The position numbers and the translations under genes are program-made. Positions 47,473 through 56,670 of a stretch of 64,000 nt of DNA are shown here, piece after piece (the stretch's first letter is position 1; the number at the start of each line of letters is the position of its first letter). Where the stretch lies: the NCBI RefSeq assembly GCF_019049255.1, contig NZ_JAGMUJ010000060.1, positions 62,001 through 126,000 on the forward strand, written 5' to 3'. The DNA is from Streptomyces sp. AC558_RSS880 (GTDB lineage: Bacteria; Actinomycetota; Actinomycetes; Streptomycetales; Streptomycetaceae). The notes under the pieces are model-generated. The model was not told where the DNA came from, searched no databases, and was given only the letters and a program-made list of their open reading frames with translations.

Positions 47473-48881
47473 ACTGAGGTCTCCTTCCGGCCGCGCGGAC
47501 GCTCGTCGCGCAGGGGTTGTCCGGGGCCGCCCCACGCGGCCGGGCGGGGTGCGGCGGACAGGCCGAGGTGGTCCCGGAGTGTGGTGCCGGTGTAGTCGTC
47601 GCGGTGGACCCCCTTCTCCTGAAGGATCGGCACCACCCGGTCCACGAAGTCGTCCAGGCCACCGGGGGTCAGGTGAGGTACGAGGACGAAGCCGTCGGCG
47701 CCCTCGGTCTGGACGTAGTCGTCGATGGCGTCGGCGACCGTCCGCGGGCTGCCGACGAACGTCTGCCGCCCACCGACCTCGATGACGAGCTCCCGGATGG
47801 AGAGGTTCCGTTCCTTCGCGAGCCTGCGCCACTGTCGCGCCGTCTCCGCCCGGCCCTTGCGGAACACCGAGTGCCCCTTCAGGAAGTGGGCGTCGTCCTC
47901 GGGCTCGATGTCGGGCAGTGGCCCGTCAGGGTCGTACGCGGACAGGTCGCGGCCCCAGACCGCCTCCAGGTGGGCGATCGCTGTCTGCGGGCTGACCAGC
48001 TTGCGGCTGATCTCCTCCGCGTACGCGGCGGCCTCCTCGTCGGTGTCGGCGACAACCGCGTTGGCGGTGGGGAGGATCAGCAGGTCATCGGGGCTCCTGC
48101 CGTAAGTGGCCAGGCGCCGCTTCACATCCCGGTAGAACTCCCGCGCCACATCGATCCGGTTGTGCTTGCTGAAGATGACCTCGGCGTCGGACGCGGCGAA
48201 CTCGCGGCCCGCGTCGGACTCGCCGGACTGGACGATCACCGGGTGGCCCTGCGGTCCCGGCGGGGTGGTGAACCGGCCGGAGATGTCGAAGTGCTGCCCC
48301 CGGTGGGCGAAGCGGCCGGCTCCGGAGGTGACGAACTCGCCCGTCGCCGCGTCGGCCTTCAGGTCGCTTCCCGACCAGCTGTCCCACAACTCCCGTGCTG
48401 TGGTGAGGAATTCGGCGGCCCGGGTGTAACGGTCGGCCTCGTGGAGGAAGCCGCCCCGGCGGAAGTTCTCGCCGGTGAAAGCGTCGTAGCTGGTGACCAC
48501 GTTCCAGCCGGCCCGGCCGCCGCTGAGCCGGTCCAGGGTGGCGAACCGGCGCGCCACCTCGTACGGCTCGTTGAAGGTGGCGTTGACCGTGGCGACCAGG
48601 CCCAGGTGCGTGGTGACGGCGGCCAGGGCGCTCAGCACGGTCAGGTTCTCCGGCCGTCCCGCGATGTCCAGGTCGTAGACCTGCCCCTTGTGCTCGCGCA
48701 GCCGCAGTCCTTCGGCAAGGAAGAAGAAGTCGAACTTGCCGCGTTCGACGGTCTGCGCGAGCCGCATGAAGGAGCCGATGGCTATCTGGCTCTCGGAGCG
48801 CGGGTCCGACCAGACGGTCACATTGTGGATGCCGGGCAGCTGCGCTGCGAGATGCACCTGTTTCTTGGTGGTGGCGGGCAC
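47469..48881 (-). CDS. LLM-class flavin-dependent monooxygenase (NtaA/DmoA-like), first of a pair
   Basis: A 470-residue NtaA/DmoA-type FMN monooxygenase: FDFFFLAEGLRLREH, TTHLGLVATVNATFNEPYEVA, LDRLSGGRAGWNVVTSYD, HPVIVQSGESDAGREFAA and GTTLRDHLGL near the end. GTG 48881 follows AGGAGG. It probably oxidises an amine or sulfur-bearing intermediate of the pathway. Overlaps the second LLM gene by 4 nt. Confidence 0.88.
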   Translation of the reverse strand: MPATTKKQVHLAAQLPGIHNVTVWSDPRSESQIAIGSFMRLAQTVERGKFDFFFLAEGLRLREHKGQVYDLDIAGRPENLTVLSALAAVTTHLGLVATVNATFNEPYEVARRFATLDRLSGGRAGWNVVTSYDAFTGENFRRGGFLHEADRYTRAAEFLTTARELWDSWSGSDLKADAATGEFVTSGAGRFAHRGQHFDISGRFTTPPGPQGHPVIVQSGESDAGREFAASDAEVIFSKHNRIDVAREFYRDVKRRLATYGRSPDDLLILPTANAVVADTDEEAAAYAEEISRKLVSPQTAIAHLEAVWGRDLSAYDPDGPLPDIEPEDDAHFLKGHSVFRKGRAETARQWRRLAKERNLSIRELVIEVGGRQTFVGSPRTVADAIDDYVQTEGADGFVLVPHLTPGGLDDFVDRVVPILQEKGVHRDDYTGTTLRDHLGLSAAPRPAAWGGPGQPLRDERPRGRKETSV

Positions 48882-49001
48882 GGTGCGGCCTCCTCCTGCG
48901 AAGTCCGGCGGCGGAACGGGGTGGGCGGGGTGGTGGTCCTCAGAGCGTGCCTGGGCCGGACTCCGTCTGCACAGATCGACCGGCCCGGTTTCACGCGGTG
49001 T

Positions 49002-49952
49002 TCATGCCGTGGTGACAGGCGCGGGAGCGGCGGCCGGGGTGGTGGACGGGGCCGTGGAGACATACCGCACCTGGTTCTCGAAGGCGACCCCGTGGCTCTT
49101 CACGTCGATGGCGATGCGGTCGCCGTCGGCGATCCGGAACCCGTCGTGGAAGCTCGCCTCGTCGGCGCCCAGGAGCACGTAGTTGACCAGCCCGGGACGC
49201 CGTACCGCCGGGAACGTGAACAGGTGGTCCGCCATGTCGCGCACCCGGTGGTAGAGGGCGTCGTCGCCGCAGTCGAACGGGCCCTCCCAGGCCGTCGCGC
49301 CGTCCCGGACGATGGTGACCCTGCCGGTCACCGTACGCGGCGGCGGGCCGAGGAAGAGCAACGGAGAGAGGGCGGTGTCGCACAGCTTGCAGTACGGGTT
49401 GTAGCCCGGGTCCTGGCGGTGCAGGCCGATGTCGCACAGGTCGTTGCCGAAGGTGTAGCCGGCGTAGTGCGGGGTGCCGTCGGCGTCGTTGACGTAGACG
49501 AGGGCGACCTCGGGCTCCTCGATGAGGGCGACCGGCCGGGCGGGCACGTTCAGATCCTCGCCGGGCAGCCTCACCCAGTCGCCGAACCCTTTGAAGAACC
49601 ACTTGGGCGGGATGAACTCCCCGTCTTCCGGAGCGGTCTCGCCGCCCCACTTCTTCTTGTGCGTGCCCATGAAACCGCTCAGCAGGGCGTTACCGGTGGC
49701 CCCCGGAAGCAGGGGAGGCAGCAGGCGCAGTCCCGGGTCCCTGGCCGTGACGACGACGGTCGCCGCGCCCTCGGTGAGAGCGGCCCGCAGGGCCTCCTCC
49801 GAGCCGTCGGTGGCGATGAAGGCGGCGGCGACCTGGCCGTCCTCCACCCGGTACAGGGTCTGTTGCGTGCCCTCCTCGGGGCGGCCGAAGCCGACATGGC
49901 GTTCGCCGTCGTACCGGGCCTCGAAGAGGACGGGGAGGTGGGAGTGGGGCAT
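49002..49952 (-). CDS. Fumarylacetoacetate hydrolase (FAH) family protein
   Basis: A 316-residue FAH-fold protein. Metal ligands are visible as Glu-x-Glu in LIEEPEVALVYV and Asp in GYTFGNDLCDIGL. Family members hydrolyse or decarboxylate C-C bonds of 2-oxo acids or act as hydratases. It carries unusual CKLCDTALSPLLFLG. AAGGAG precedes ATG 49952. The 120-nt gap to the next gene is the largest inside the run. Confidence 0.82.
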   Translation of the reverse strand: MPHSHLPVLFEARYDGERHVGFGRPEEGTQQTLYRVEDGQVAAAFIATDGSEEALRAALTEGAATVVVTARDPGLRLLPPLLPGATGNALLSGFMGTHKKKWGGETAPEDGEFIPPKWFFKGFGDWVRLPGEDLNVPARPVALIEEPEVALVYVNDADGTPHYAGYTFGNDLCDIGLHRQDPGYNPYCKLCDTALSPLLFLGPPPRTVTGRVTIVRDGATAWEGPFDCGDDALYHRVRDMADHLFTFPAVRRPGLVNYVLLGADEASFHDGFRIADGDRIAIDVKSHGVAFENQVRYVSTAPSTTPAAAPAPVTTA

Positions 49953-49989
49953 CGGTGACTCCTTCAGTACGTGGACGAGTCGGGTGACA

Positions 49990-51297
49990 TCAGGCGTGCG
50001 GGGCGAGAGCGGGGACCGGCGACCCCGCCAGGTCGGCCAGGACCTCGCCGACCCGGTCGACGGATTCCCTTATCCACGGCAGGGAGAGCGGATCCGCCGA
50101 TCCCGCCGTCTCCAGCGCCGCCGTCTGCTGCTCGGCGGTCTCGCCGTAGAAGCGGCTGGTCGCCGCGCGGATGCGCAGGGGGCGGCCGGGCTCCCCGAAG
50201 GCGGTGGCGGCCAGGACGCCGACCCCGTACCGCTCGGAGAGCAACGCGGCCAGGCCGTCGCCTCCGTGCACGCCGTGGGCCTCGGCCAGGTGCTCCCGCA
50301 GGGGTTCGAAGTCCGGGTAGAGGTAGCAGGTCGCGGCGGTGGGGGCGAGCTCCGCGCCCACGGCGGTGAAGCGGGCGGCGACCGCGCGCACCACCGCCCG
50401 GTGCAGCCGCCGGCTCGCCGCGACGCGTTCGGTGACCTCCGGCGGCTCCCCGAACGCGTACGCGGCCGCCGTCTGCACCGGGGCGGGCGGGCTGGACCAG
50501 ATCTGGCTGGCGACCGCGGTGAGCCGGGTGTGCAGGGCGCGCCCCAGCTCGCTGTCGGGCAACCGGGCCACGCCCGTGCGCCAGCCGCCGAGCGCCAGGT
50601 TCTTGGTGAGCCCGGTGGTGACGACGGTCCGCTCGGGTGCGTGCAGGGCCGGGGAGACGGCCGGTTCGGAGCCGTCGTGGACCAGGTCGCGGTAGATCTC
50701 GTCGGAGACGATGACGAGGTCCAGTTCGCGGGCCGCCTGCGCCAGCCGCCGTACGGTGGTGGCCGAGGCGATCGTCCCGGTCGGGTTGTCCGGCACGGTC
50801 ACGACCACCGCCCGGGGGTGCTGCCCGGCCGTCCGCGCGTCGGTGACCGCCTCGCGCAGCCGGTCCGGGTCGGGCACCCCGCCCTGCCCCGGCAGGATCG
50901 GTACGGGGACGGACCGCGCCCCGGCCAGCCGGGCCTGGGCCGCGTAGCTCACCCAGCTCGGCACCGGCACGATCACGTCCCCGCCGATGGCCAGGAGCAG
51001 GGCGAACAGCAGCGACTTGCTGCCGGGGCCCGCCACGACGAGCCCCGGGTCGACGGCCAGGCCGCGCCGCTCCCAGTACCCGGCGACGGCGGAGCGCAGG
51101 GCGGGGCTTCCGGCGACGGCGCCGTACGCGTTCTCGCCGGCCGCCGCCGCGAGCCGGTCCCTGAGGGCGGGGAGGACGGGCAGGCCGATCTCCCCGCTCG
51201 CCATCGACAGGACCCGCTCCCCGGCCCGGCGCCGTCGGGCCAGGGCCTCGTCGGCGGCGAGGGTCGCCGACATGGAGACCGGTGTGGGTTCGGGCAT
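49990..51297 (-). CDS. Class I/II PLP-dependent aminotransferase
   Basis: A 435-residue fold-type I aminotransferase: GENAYGAVAGSPALRSAVAGY, VTVPDNPTGTIAS, VSDEIYRDLV and the Schiff-base Lys in TTGLTKNLALGGWRTG (Lys near residue 245). The LysW lysine pathway uses a class III enzyme (LysJ) instead, so this is a different amination step. GGAG precedes ATG 51297. 37 nt from the FAH gene. Confidence 0.9.
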   Translation of the reverse strand: MPEPTPVSMSATLAADEALARRRRAGERVLSMASGEIGLPVLPALRDRLAAAAGENAYGAVAGSPALRSAVAGYWERRGLAVDPGLVVAGPGSKSLLFALLLAIGGDVIVPVPSWVSYAAQARLAGARSVPVPILPGQGGVPDPDRLREAVTDARTAGQHPRAVVVTVPDNPTGTIASATTVRRLAQAARELDLVIVSDEIYRDLVHDGSEPAVSPALHAPERTVVTTGLTKNLALGGWRTGVARLPDSELGRALHTRLTAVASQIWSSPPAPVQTAAAYAFGEPPEVTERVAASRRLHRAVVRAVAARFTAVGAELAPTAATCYLYPDFEPLREHLAEAHGVHGGDGLAALLSERYGVGVLAATAFGEPGRPLRIRAATSRFYGETAEQQTAALETAGSADPLSLPWIRESVDRVGEVLADLAGSPVPALAPHA

Positions 51298-51337
51298 GGC
51301 AGCAGCTCCAGTGCTCGGTGGGTGTACGTGTACGGGG

Positions 51338-53050
51338 TCAGGCGGGGGTGCGCGCGGCGTACCGCTCCCGCAGCTCGGCCTTGCGGACCTTGCCGGTCAG
51401 GGTCTTGGGGAGGGCGGGGACGTGTTCCACCCGGTCGGGAAGGAAGCGGGCGTCGTGGCCCGCCTCCGTGACCCGGGCCCTGACCTCCTCCAGCGTCGGG
51501 CCCTGTCCACCGCGCGGGACCACGACGGCGACGATCACGTTGCCCGCCCCGTTCGCGGCCTCCAGCCCCACCAGTGCGGCCTCGGCCGCCTTCGGGTGGC
51601 TGCCGATCACAGCCTCCAGTTCCGTCATCGGCACCACCCGCCCGTCCCGTAGGACCGCGTCCCGGGCCCGGCCGATGATGCGGATGCCGCCCCGGCCGTC
51701 GTCCCGGGCGAGGTCGCCGGTGTCGAACCAGCTGTCCTCGTCCAGCTCGGCCGCGAACGCCTCGGGGCGCCGGTGGTACCCGAGAGCGAGCGATGCGCCC
51801 CGCACCTTGAGCCTCCCGACGGAGCCCGCGGCGGCCGAAGCCCCGTACGCCTCCGACGTCTCGATCCGGGTCTCCATGGCGTCGATCGCGCGGCCGTTGC
51901 TCCGCGCCGACCAGCCGTCGGGGTCCTCGGGCCGGGTGGTGGTCACGGGGCCGTTCTCCGACATGCCCCACAGGGAGTGGGCGCGGGCGCCGAGCGTCTC
52001 GTGGACCTCGTCGGCCAGCTCCCGCAGGACCGGCGCCGAGCCGATCACCACATGGCGCAGCGTGCTGGTGTCCCGCCGCTCGGCGCGCTGGGAGGCGGCC
52101 ACATCGGCGAGGGTGGCGGGCGGCCCGTACAGCAGGGTCGCCCCGTACCGCTCCACCAGGTCCAGCAGCGCCTCGTTGCGGCGTACGTCCTGGAAGGCGA
52201 CGGTACCGCCCAGCATGACCCCGGCCAGGACGCCCTGCGCGAACCCCGAGTAGTGGACCAGCGGTGTGGAGACCGCCGCCACCCAGCCGGCACCGTCGCC
52301 GCCCTCCCCCGCTCCGAACGCGTCGACATACCCGCGTACGGCCGAGTGCACCGTGTTCTGGCTGTGCAGGACCCCCTTGGACAGGCCGGTGGTGCCGGAG
52401 GTGAACAGGACCACGAACGGGTCGTCCGCGCCGAGCGCCAGACCGTCCAGCCGGGCGGCGGCACCTTCCTGCTCCTCCCGCTCGTTCGCCACGAAGTGCT
52501 CGTGGAAGGAGAGCGCGCCCTCGGACAGCGGCCCGTCCACCACCAACACGTGTTCCAGGAAGGGAAGTTCGTGGCTGAGGCGGGTGGCGATCTCCGCCAG
52601 CGGGGTGCCCGACCATTCCGGGAGGGTGATGCACACCCTGGCCTCGGTGAGGCCGAGTCGGTGGCGCAGCTCCTCCTCCGTGCAGAGGGGCGAGATCGGG
52701 ATGATGACCGCGCCGACCCGGATGGAGGCGAAGATCAGCGGCACCATCTCCCACCGGTTGGGGAGCTGTACGGCGACGAAGTCGCCCCGTCGAACGCCCA
52801 GTTCCAGCAGAGCCAGGGCGAACCGATCGGTCAGCCGGTTCAGTTCGGCGTAATCGAGTGTGTCGGTACGGGACTCCGCCACGCGCCGGCCCGCGACGGC
52901 CAGCCGGCGAGGGCGCTCCCGGGCCTGGCGGTGCAGGTCGTCGAGGAAGGTCTCGTCCCGCCACCAGCCGCGGCGGCGGTACTCGGCGGCACGTTCGCCA
53001 GGAGCGGCCGCCGCGGCGTCGACCGGCCGCTCCTTCGCCGCCGTACTCAT
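51338..53050 (-). CDS. Acyl-AMP ligase / acyl-CoA synthetase (ANL superfamily)
   Basis: A 570-residue adenylate-forming enzyme with P-loop LFTSGTTGLSKG, LWGMSENGP, SWFDTGDLA and the C-terminal Lys motif LPKTLTGKVRKAEL. It resembles cyclohexanecarboxylate- or DHB-type ligases. No carrier domain is fused and no PCP or NRPS gene is in the window, so the acyl group probably goes to CoA or directly to an amine. Starts in a TGATG overlap with the dehydrogenase gene, after GGAAGGAG. Confidence 0.9.
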   Translation of the reverse strand: MSTAAKERPVDAAAAAPGERAAEYRRRGWWRDETFLDDLHRQARERPRRLAVAGRRVAESRTDTLDYAELNRLTDRFALALLELGVRRGDFVAVQLPNRWEMVPLIFASIRVGAVIIPISPLCTEEELRHRLGLTEARVCITLPEWSGTPLAEIATRLSHELPFLEHVLVVDGPLSEGALSFHEHFVANEREEQEGAAARLDGLALGADDPFVVLFTSGTTGLSKGVLHSQNTVHSAVRGYVDAFGAGEGGDGAGWVAAVSTPLVHYSGFAQGVLAGVMLGGTVAFQDVRRNEALLDLVERYGATLLYGPPATLADVAASQRAERRDTSTLRHVVIGSAPVLRELADEVHETLGARAHSLWGMSENGPVTTTRPEDPDGWSARSNGRAIDAMETRIETSEAYGASAAAGSVGRLKVRGASLALGYHRRPEAFAAELDEDSWFDTGDLARDDGRGGIRIIGRARDAVLRDGRVVPMTELEAVIGSHPKAAEAALVGLEAANGAGNVIVAVVVPRGGQGPTLEEVRARVTEAGHDARFLPDRVEHVPALPKTLTGKVRKAELRERYAARTPA

Positions 53051-54183
53051 CAGCGCTCCTTCCGGCGGGCCGCGAGCAGCTCGGGGAGCGGGTCGCCTGC
53101 CCGGGAGGCCGCGATCTCCAGCAGGTCCCGGGTGTTCTGCCGGACCCGGTCGCCGACCCAGTCGAAGACCCACGCCTTGCGCGCCGCGGCCTCCAGGCCG
53201 AAGGGGACGACCCGGGTGACGGCCAAGGCAGCCGAGGCGGCGCCGCCGATGTTGGCGATCACGCCCGGGACCAGACCGGCCCCCGACGCGGCCACCTTCT
53301 CCTTGGCCGCCGCGCTGGAGGCGAGGTTGGCACCCTCGACCACCAGGCCGGCCCGCAGGCGGTGGGCGTTCTCGGCGTTGATCGCGTACTTCTGCGCGGC
53401 CAGGATCAGGATGTCCGCGTCCACGTCCAGCCAGGCGTCCGGTTCGCCGGACAGCTTCACATCCTGCGGCAGTCGGCTGCGGTCGATGGCCCCGAACCGG
53501 TCCGTGACGGCGACGAGTTCGGACACCGGCAGCCGGTCCGCGCTGATCGTGCCCCGGATGTCCGCGATGCCCACGACGATGTGCCCCCGGTCCTCCAGGA
53601 ACCGCGCCACCGCCCGGCCCACCGCGCCGAACCCCTGCACCACGACCCGGGCGGGTTCGGTGCGGCCCCTCGCCTCCAGGGCGGTGATCGCGGCGACCCC
53701 GACACCGTGGCCGGTGGCGTCGATCAGGGGCTCGTAGTACGTACGCCAGTCGATCGGCATGTCCGGGGCGCCCAGCCGGTAGCGGGGGTCGTACTTGGCC
53801 TCCTCGAAGAAGACGGCTCGGTCGGCGGGGGTGACGCCCATGTCGATGCCGAGGTGGATGCCGCCGTGCAGGAGCGGCTTCACCGTGCGGCCGAAGGTGC
53901 GGAAGGTCTCGTCGCGGCCCGCGCCCTCGGAATTCGTGGCGTCGGCGACGATCCCGGCCTTGGCGCCGCCGATGCGCAGCCCCGCCAGGGTGAACTTCTC
54001 GGTCATGTCCCGGGCCAGGCCCGCGACTTCCTCCTCGGTGACCCCGGTGGTCATCCGGGTGCCGCCCATCGCCAGGCCGTCGACGAGCGTGTCGACGACC
54101 ACCCATCCCTTGATGGCGCCGCCGCTGCCGTTGAGGTGGACGGTGAGGGCGGGTTCCTGCGGTTCTTCCACTGCTGCGCTCAT
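53050..54183 (-). CDS. Glu/Leu/Phe/Val dehydrogenase family enzyme
   Basis: A 377-residue amino-acid dehydrogenase: substrate Lys region GLRIGGAKAGIV, catalytic LGIDMGVTP, and the NAD Rossmann motif VVVQGFGAVGRAVARFL, followed by EGANLASSAAA and GVIANIGGAA. Relatives interconvert amino and 2-oxo acids with NAD(P) and ammonia. It may recycle Glu for the aminotransferase or act on the pathway intermediate. I chose ATG 54183 (AAGGAC upstream); a start at 54231 is possible. Confidence 0.87.
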   Translation of the reverse strand: MSAAVEEPQEPALTVHLNGSGGAIKGWVVVDTLVDGLAMGGTRMTTGVTEEEVAGLARDMTEKFTLAGLRIGGAKAGIVADATNSEGAGRDETFRTFGRTVKPLLHGGIHLGIDMGVTPADRAVFFEEAKYDPRYRLGAPDMPIDWRTYYEPLIDATGHGVGVAAITALEARGRTEPARVVVQGFGAVGRAVARFLEDRGHIVVGIADIRGTISADRLPVSELVAVTDRFGAIDRSRLPQDVKLSGEPDAWLDVDADILILAAQKYAINAENAHRLRAGLVVEGANLASSAAAKEKVAASGAGLVPGVIANIGGAASAALAVTRVVPFGLEAAARKAWVFDWVGDRVRQNTRDLLEIAASRAGDPLPELLAARRKER

Positions 54184-54227
54184 GGCGAAGTCCTTGTTCT
54201 GTACGAAGGGGTCGGCAGGGGCTCGGG

Positions 54228-54791
54228 TCACTGGTAGAGCTGTGCGAAGCCCCGCAGGATCTCCAGACCGTCCCTGCGGAACTCCAGGTGGGCCTGGGCG
54301 CCGTGGATCCGGCCGTCGTCCGAGCGCAGGAACTCCACGGGCGCGTGCTCGGAGCGGCCGATGGAGCGGTAGCCCGCCGGGGCCTCCTGGAGGTAGAGGG
54401 TGTGCCGGTGGAAGACGGTGACCGTGGGCTTCACGTAGGTGAAGAGCGGCTCCTCCGTGTCCACCCGCACCTCGTAGCCGCCGACCCGCTGCGGCCCCTC
54501 CGCGAGGCGTCCGCCGGCCGCGACGGCGAGGATCTGCATCCCGCCGCAGATGCCGAGGACCGGCACGTCCGCTGTCGTCACCAGGTCGATCAGGGGCTTG
54601 TAGAACTCGCTGTCGTACGCGCGCACCTTGGTGCCGCTCAACACGATGGCCTGGTAGTGGCCGTCCACCCGGGCGGGTACGGAGGAGGCCTCGACCGTTT
54701 CCGTTTCCGAGCCCAGTTCTTCCAATCGGGAACGGAGTTGCTTGAGCGAAAGCGTTCCGTTGTCGACGACCAGTACGCGGGACCGGCTCAT
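54228..54791 (-). CDS. Class I glutamine amidotransferase-like protein, stand-alone
   Basis: A 187-residue GATase1 domain. The triad is visible as Cys82 in LGICGGMQ, His168 and Glu170 in AQAHLEF. It is close to the GuaA/PabA type but has no synthetase partner. Class I GATase-fold enzymes include gamma-glutamyl hydrolases (PuuD). Here it is embedded between the LysZ homologue and the dehydrogenase, overlapping LysZ by 4 nt. I infer that it acts on the gamma-carboxamide or gamma-isopeptide of the carrier C-terminus, or supplies ammonia. Confidence 0.85.
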   Translation of the reverse strand: MSRSRVLVVDNGTLSLKQLRSRLEELGSETETVEASSVPARVDGHYQAIVLSGTKVRAYDSEFYKPLIDLVTTADVPVLGICGGMQILAVAAGGRLAEGPQRVGGYEVRVDTEEPLFTYVKPTVTVFHRHTLYLQEAPAGYRSIGRSEHAPVEFLRSDDGRIHGAQAHLEFRRDGLEILRGFAQLYQ

Positions 54792-55618
54792 GCGTCGGCT
54801 CCTGACGTACCGGCCCCGCCGGGAGCCTTCGTGATCAGCGTGCCGGTGGAGCCGTCCAGCAGCTCCGTGACGGCGGCGCTGCCGATGACGACCCGCTCCA
54901 CACCGCGCTCCAGGGCCTCGCCCGCCGCCCGCAGCTTCTTGCGCATGCCGCCCTTGGCGCCCTTGTCGCGGAAGGCGGCCGCGTCCTGTGCGCTGATCCG
55001 GCGTACCGGCTCGTCGTCGATCAGTAGATGGCCGACGTCGGTGACCAGGACCAGGTCCGACGCGCCGGTGGCCCCGGCGATCGCGGCGGCGGCCCGGTCG
55101 GCGTCGGTGTTGACCTCCTGGCCCGCCGCGTTCCTGGCGAGCGGGGTGACCAGGTAGGCGTGGGCCGGCTGGAGGTTCTTGAGCGGGGCCGGGTCGACCC
55201 CGGTGATCGGGCCGACGAGGTTCTCCAGCTCCACGAGCTGCTTCTCCCGCCACCACCACCGCTCGCCCACTCCCGCGCCGATCAGCCCGTCGCTGCCGAG
55301 CAGCCGCTCGGCGGTGATGCCGCGGTTCTTCAGCCGCGCGAGGACGTCCTCGGCCAGGGTGGCGCTGACCGTCTTGATGTCGTCGATGACCTCGGGCGTG
55401 GTCCACCGGCTCTGGTTGCCGTACCGGTCGCGCAGGATCGCCGACGGTTCGCTGTAGCGGGCGTCGAGTCTCTTCAGCGGCTTGGACCAGCCGTGCACGA
55501 GGACCAGCGGGCGGTCCTGGCCGTGCCGGGCCAGGTCGTCCCACCAGATGCCGTCGAGATCGTCCAGGCAGCTGCCGCCGAGCTTCACCACAGTCGGGAC
55601 GGAACGGTCCGCTGTCAT
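54788..55618 (-). CDS. lysZ: LysZ-like kinase of a carrier-bound amino acid
   Basis: A 276-residue amino-acid kinase of the ArgB/LysZ family. It has Lys12 in VVKLGGS, NTDADRAAAAIAGATG, LVTDVGHLL and KGGMRKKLRAA. It should phosphorylate the distal carboxylate of a carrier-bound amino acid. The second glycine motif, normally VHGGG or VHGGS, reads VHGWS. Encoded between LysY and the GATase with ATGA overlaps on both sides. Confidence 0.85.
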   Translation of the reverse strand: MTADRSVPTVVKLGGSCLDDLDGIWWDDLARHGQDRPLVLVHGWSKPLKRLDARYSEPSAILRDRYGNQSRWTTPEVIDDIKTVSATLAEDVLARLKNRGITAERLLGSDGLIGAGVGERWWWREKQLVELENLVGPITGVDPAPLKNLQPAHAYLVTPLARNAAGQEVNTDADRAAAAIAGATGASDLVLVTDVGHLLIDDEPVRRISAQDAAAFRDKGAKGGMRKKLRAAGEALERGVERVVIGSAAVTELLDGSTGTLITKAPGGAGTSGADA

Positions 55619-56670
55619 GCCGGCATCACCGGCTGCTGCGTCAGCCCCGTCTCCTCCGGCAGGCCGAAGCGCAGGTTCGTCACCTGCACGGCCTGGCCCG
55701 CGGCGCCCTTGACCAGGTTGTCGAGTGCGGTGAGCACGACGATCCGGCCACCCTCCTCGTCCAACAGCACCGTGACGTCCGCATAGTTGGAGCCGAGGAC
55801 GACCTGAGGGTCGGGCACCGGGATCAGCGTCTCGTGGTGCCGCCGCACCCGGACGAACGGGCGCCCCTTGTAGAAGCGCAGATAGGCCCGGTTCAGCTCG
55901 CGCCGGTCCACCTTCTCGTCGGTGAACACGTACGAACTGGTCAGCAGCCCGCGCACGTTGGGGACGCCGTACGCCGACATGGACAGGTTCCCGATGGTGC
56001 CGGACTTGCTCCGCTCCAGGAAGTCGCCGACCTCGGCGGCGTGCCGGTGCCCGGTCGGGGAGTAGGGGGCGATGGCTCCGGCCCGGAACGGGTGCAGGTC
56101 GGAGGTGCGCAGTCGGACGCCGCCACCGCTGGACCCGCTCTTGCCGTCCACCACCACCGTCTTCAGGTCGAGTCCGAGGCCGAGGGTGAGCGGCGCGAGG
56201 CCCAGGGTGATCGCGGTGGCGTAGCAGCCGGGCAGCGAGATGAGTGCGGCGTCCTTCAACTGGTCGCCGATCAGCTCCGGTACGCCGTAGACGAAGCGGT
56301 CCGCCAGGTCGGCGCGGCGCTCGACCTTCGGGTACCAGCGGTTGTGCAGCTCCGGTGTACGGATGCGGAACGCGCCGCTGAGGTCGACGATCACCGGGAC
56401 GCGGTCGGCGAGCAGCGAGGAGAGGTCGGCCGAGACCGGTGCCGGGGTGGCCAGGAAGAGGACGTCGACCTTGTCCACGATGTCCTCGGTGACCGGCTGG
56501 ATGGTCAGACCCTGGTCGTTGCGGAGGCCGGGGTGGAGCTCGGAGGGGCGGCGGCCGATGTGGGAGGAGCCGCCCAGGAAGGTGAGTTCCAGGTCGGGGT
56601 GCTGGGTGATGAGGCGGATGAGTTCGCCGCCGGCGAGCCCGGAGGCGCCGACGACTCCTGCACGGATCAT
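55615..56670 (-). CDS. lysY: LysY/ArgC-like semialdehyde dehydrogenase
   Basis: A 351-residue NADPH-dependent acyl-phosphate reductase: Rossmann VVGASGLAGGELIRL, catalytic Cys149 in SLPGCYATAI and His in PTGHRHAAEV, with the phosphate-site KSGSSGGGVRLR. It would reduce the carrier-bound acyl phosphate to an aldehyde. LysX, LysY and LysZ overlap by ATGA and are surely co-translated. Confidence 0.9.
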   Translation of the reverse strand: MIRAGVVGASGLAGGELIRLITQHPDLELTFLGGSSHIGRRPSELHPGLRNDQGLTIQPVTEDIVDKVDVLFLATPAPVSADLSSLLADRVPVIVDLSGAFRIRTPELHNRWYPKVERRADLADRFVYGVPELIGDQLKDAALISLPGCYATAITLGLAPLTLGLGLDLKTVVVDGKSGSSGGGVRLRTSDLHPFRAGAIAPYSPTGHRHAAEVGDFLERSKSGTIGNLSMSAYGVPNVRGLLTSSYVFTDEKVDRRELNRAYLRFYKGRPFVRVRRHHETLIPVPDPQVVLGSNYADVTVLLDEEGGRIVVLTALDNLVKGAAGQAVQVTNLRFGLPEETGLTQQPVMPA

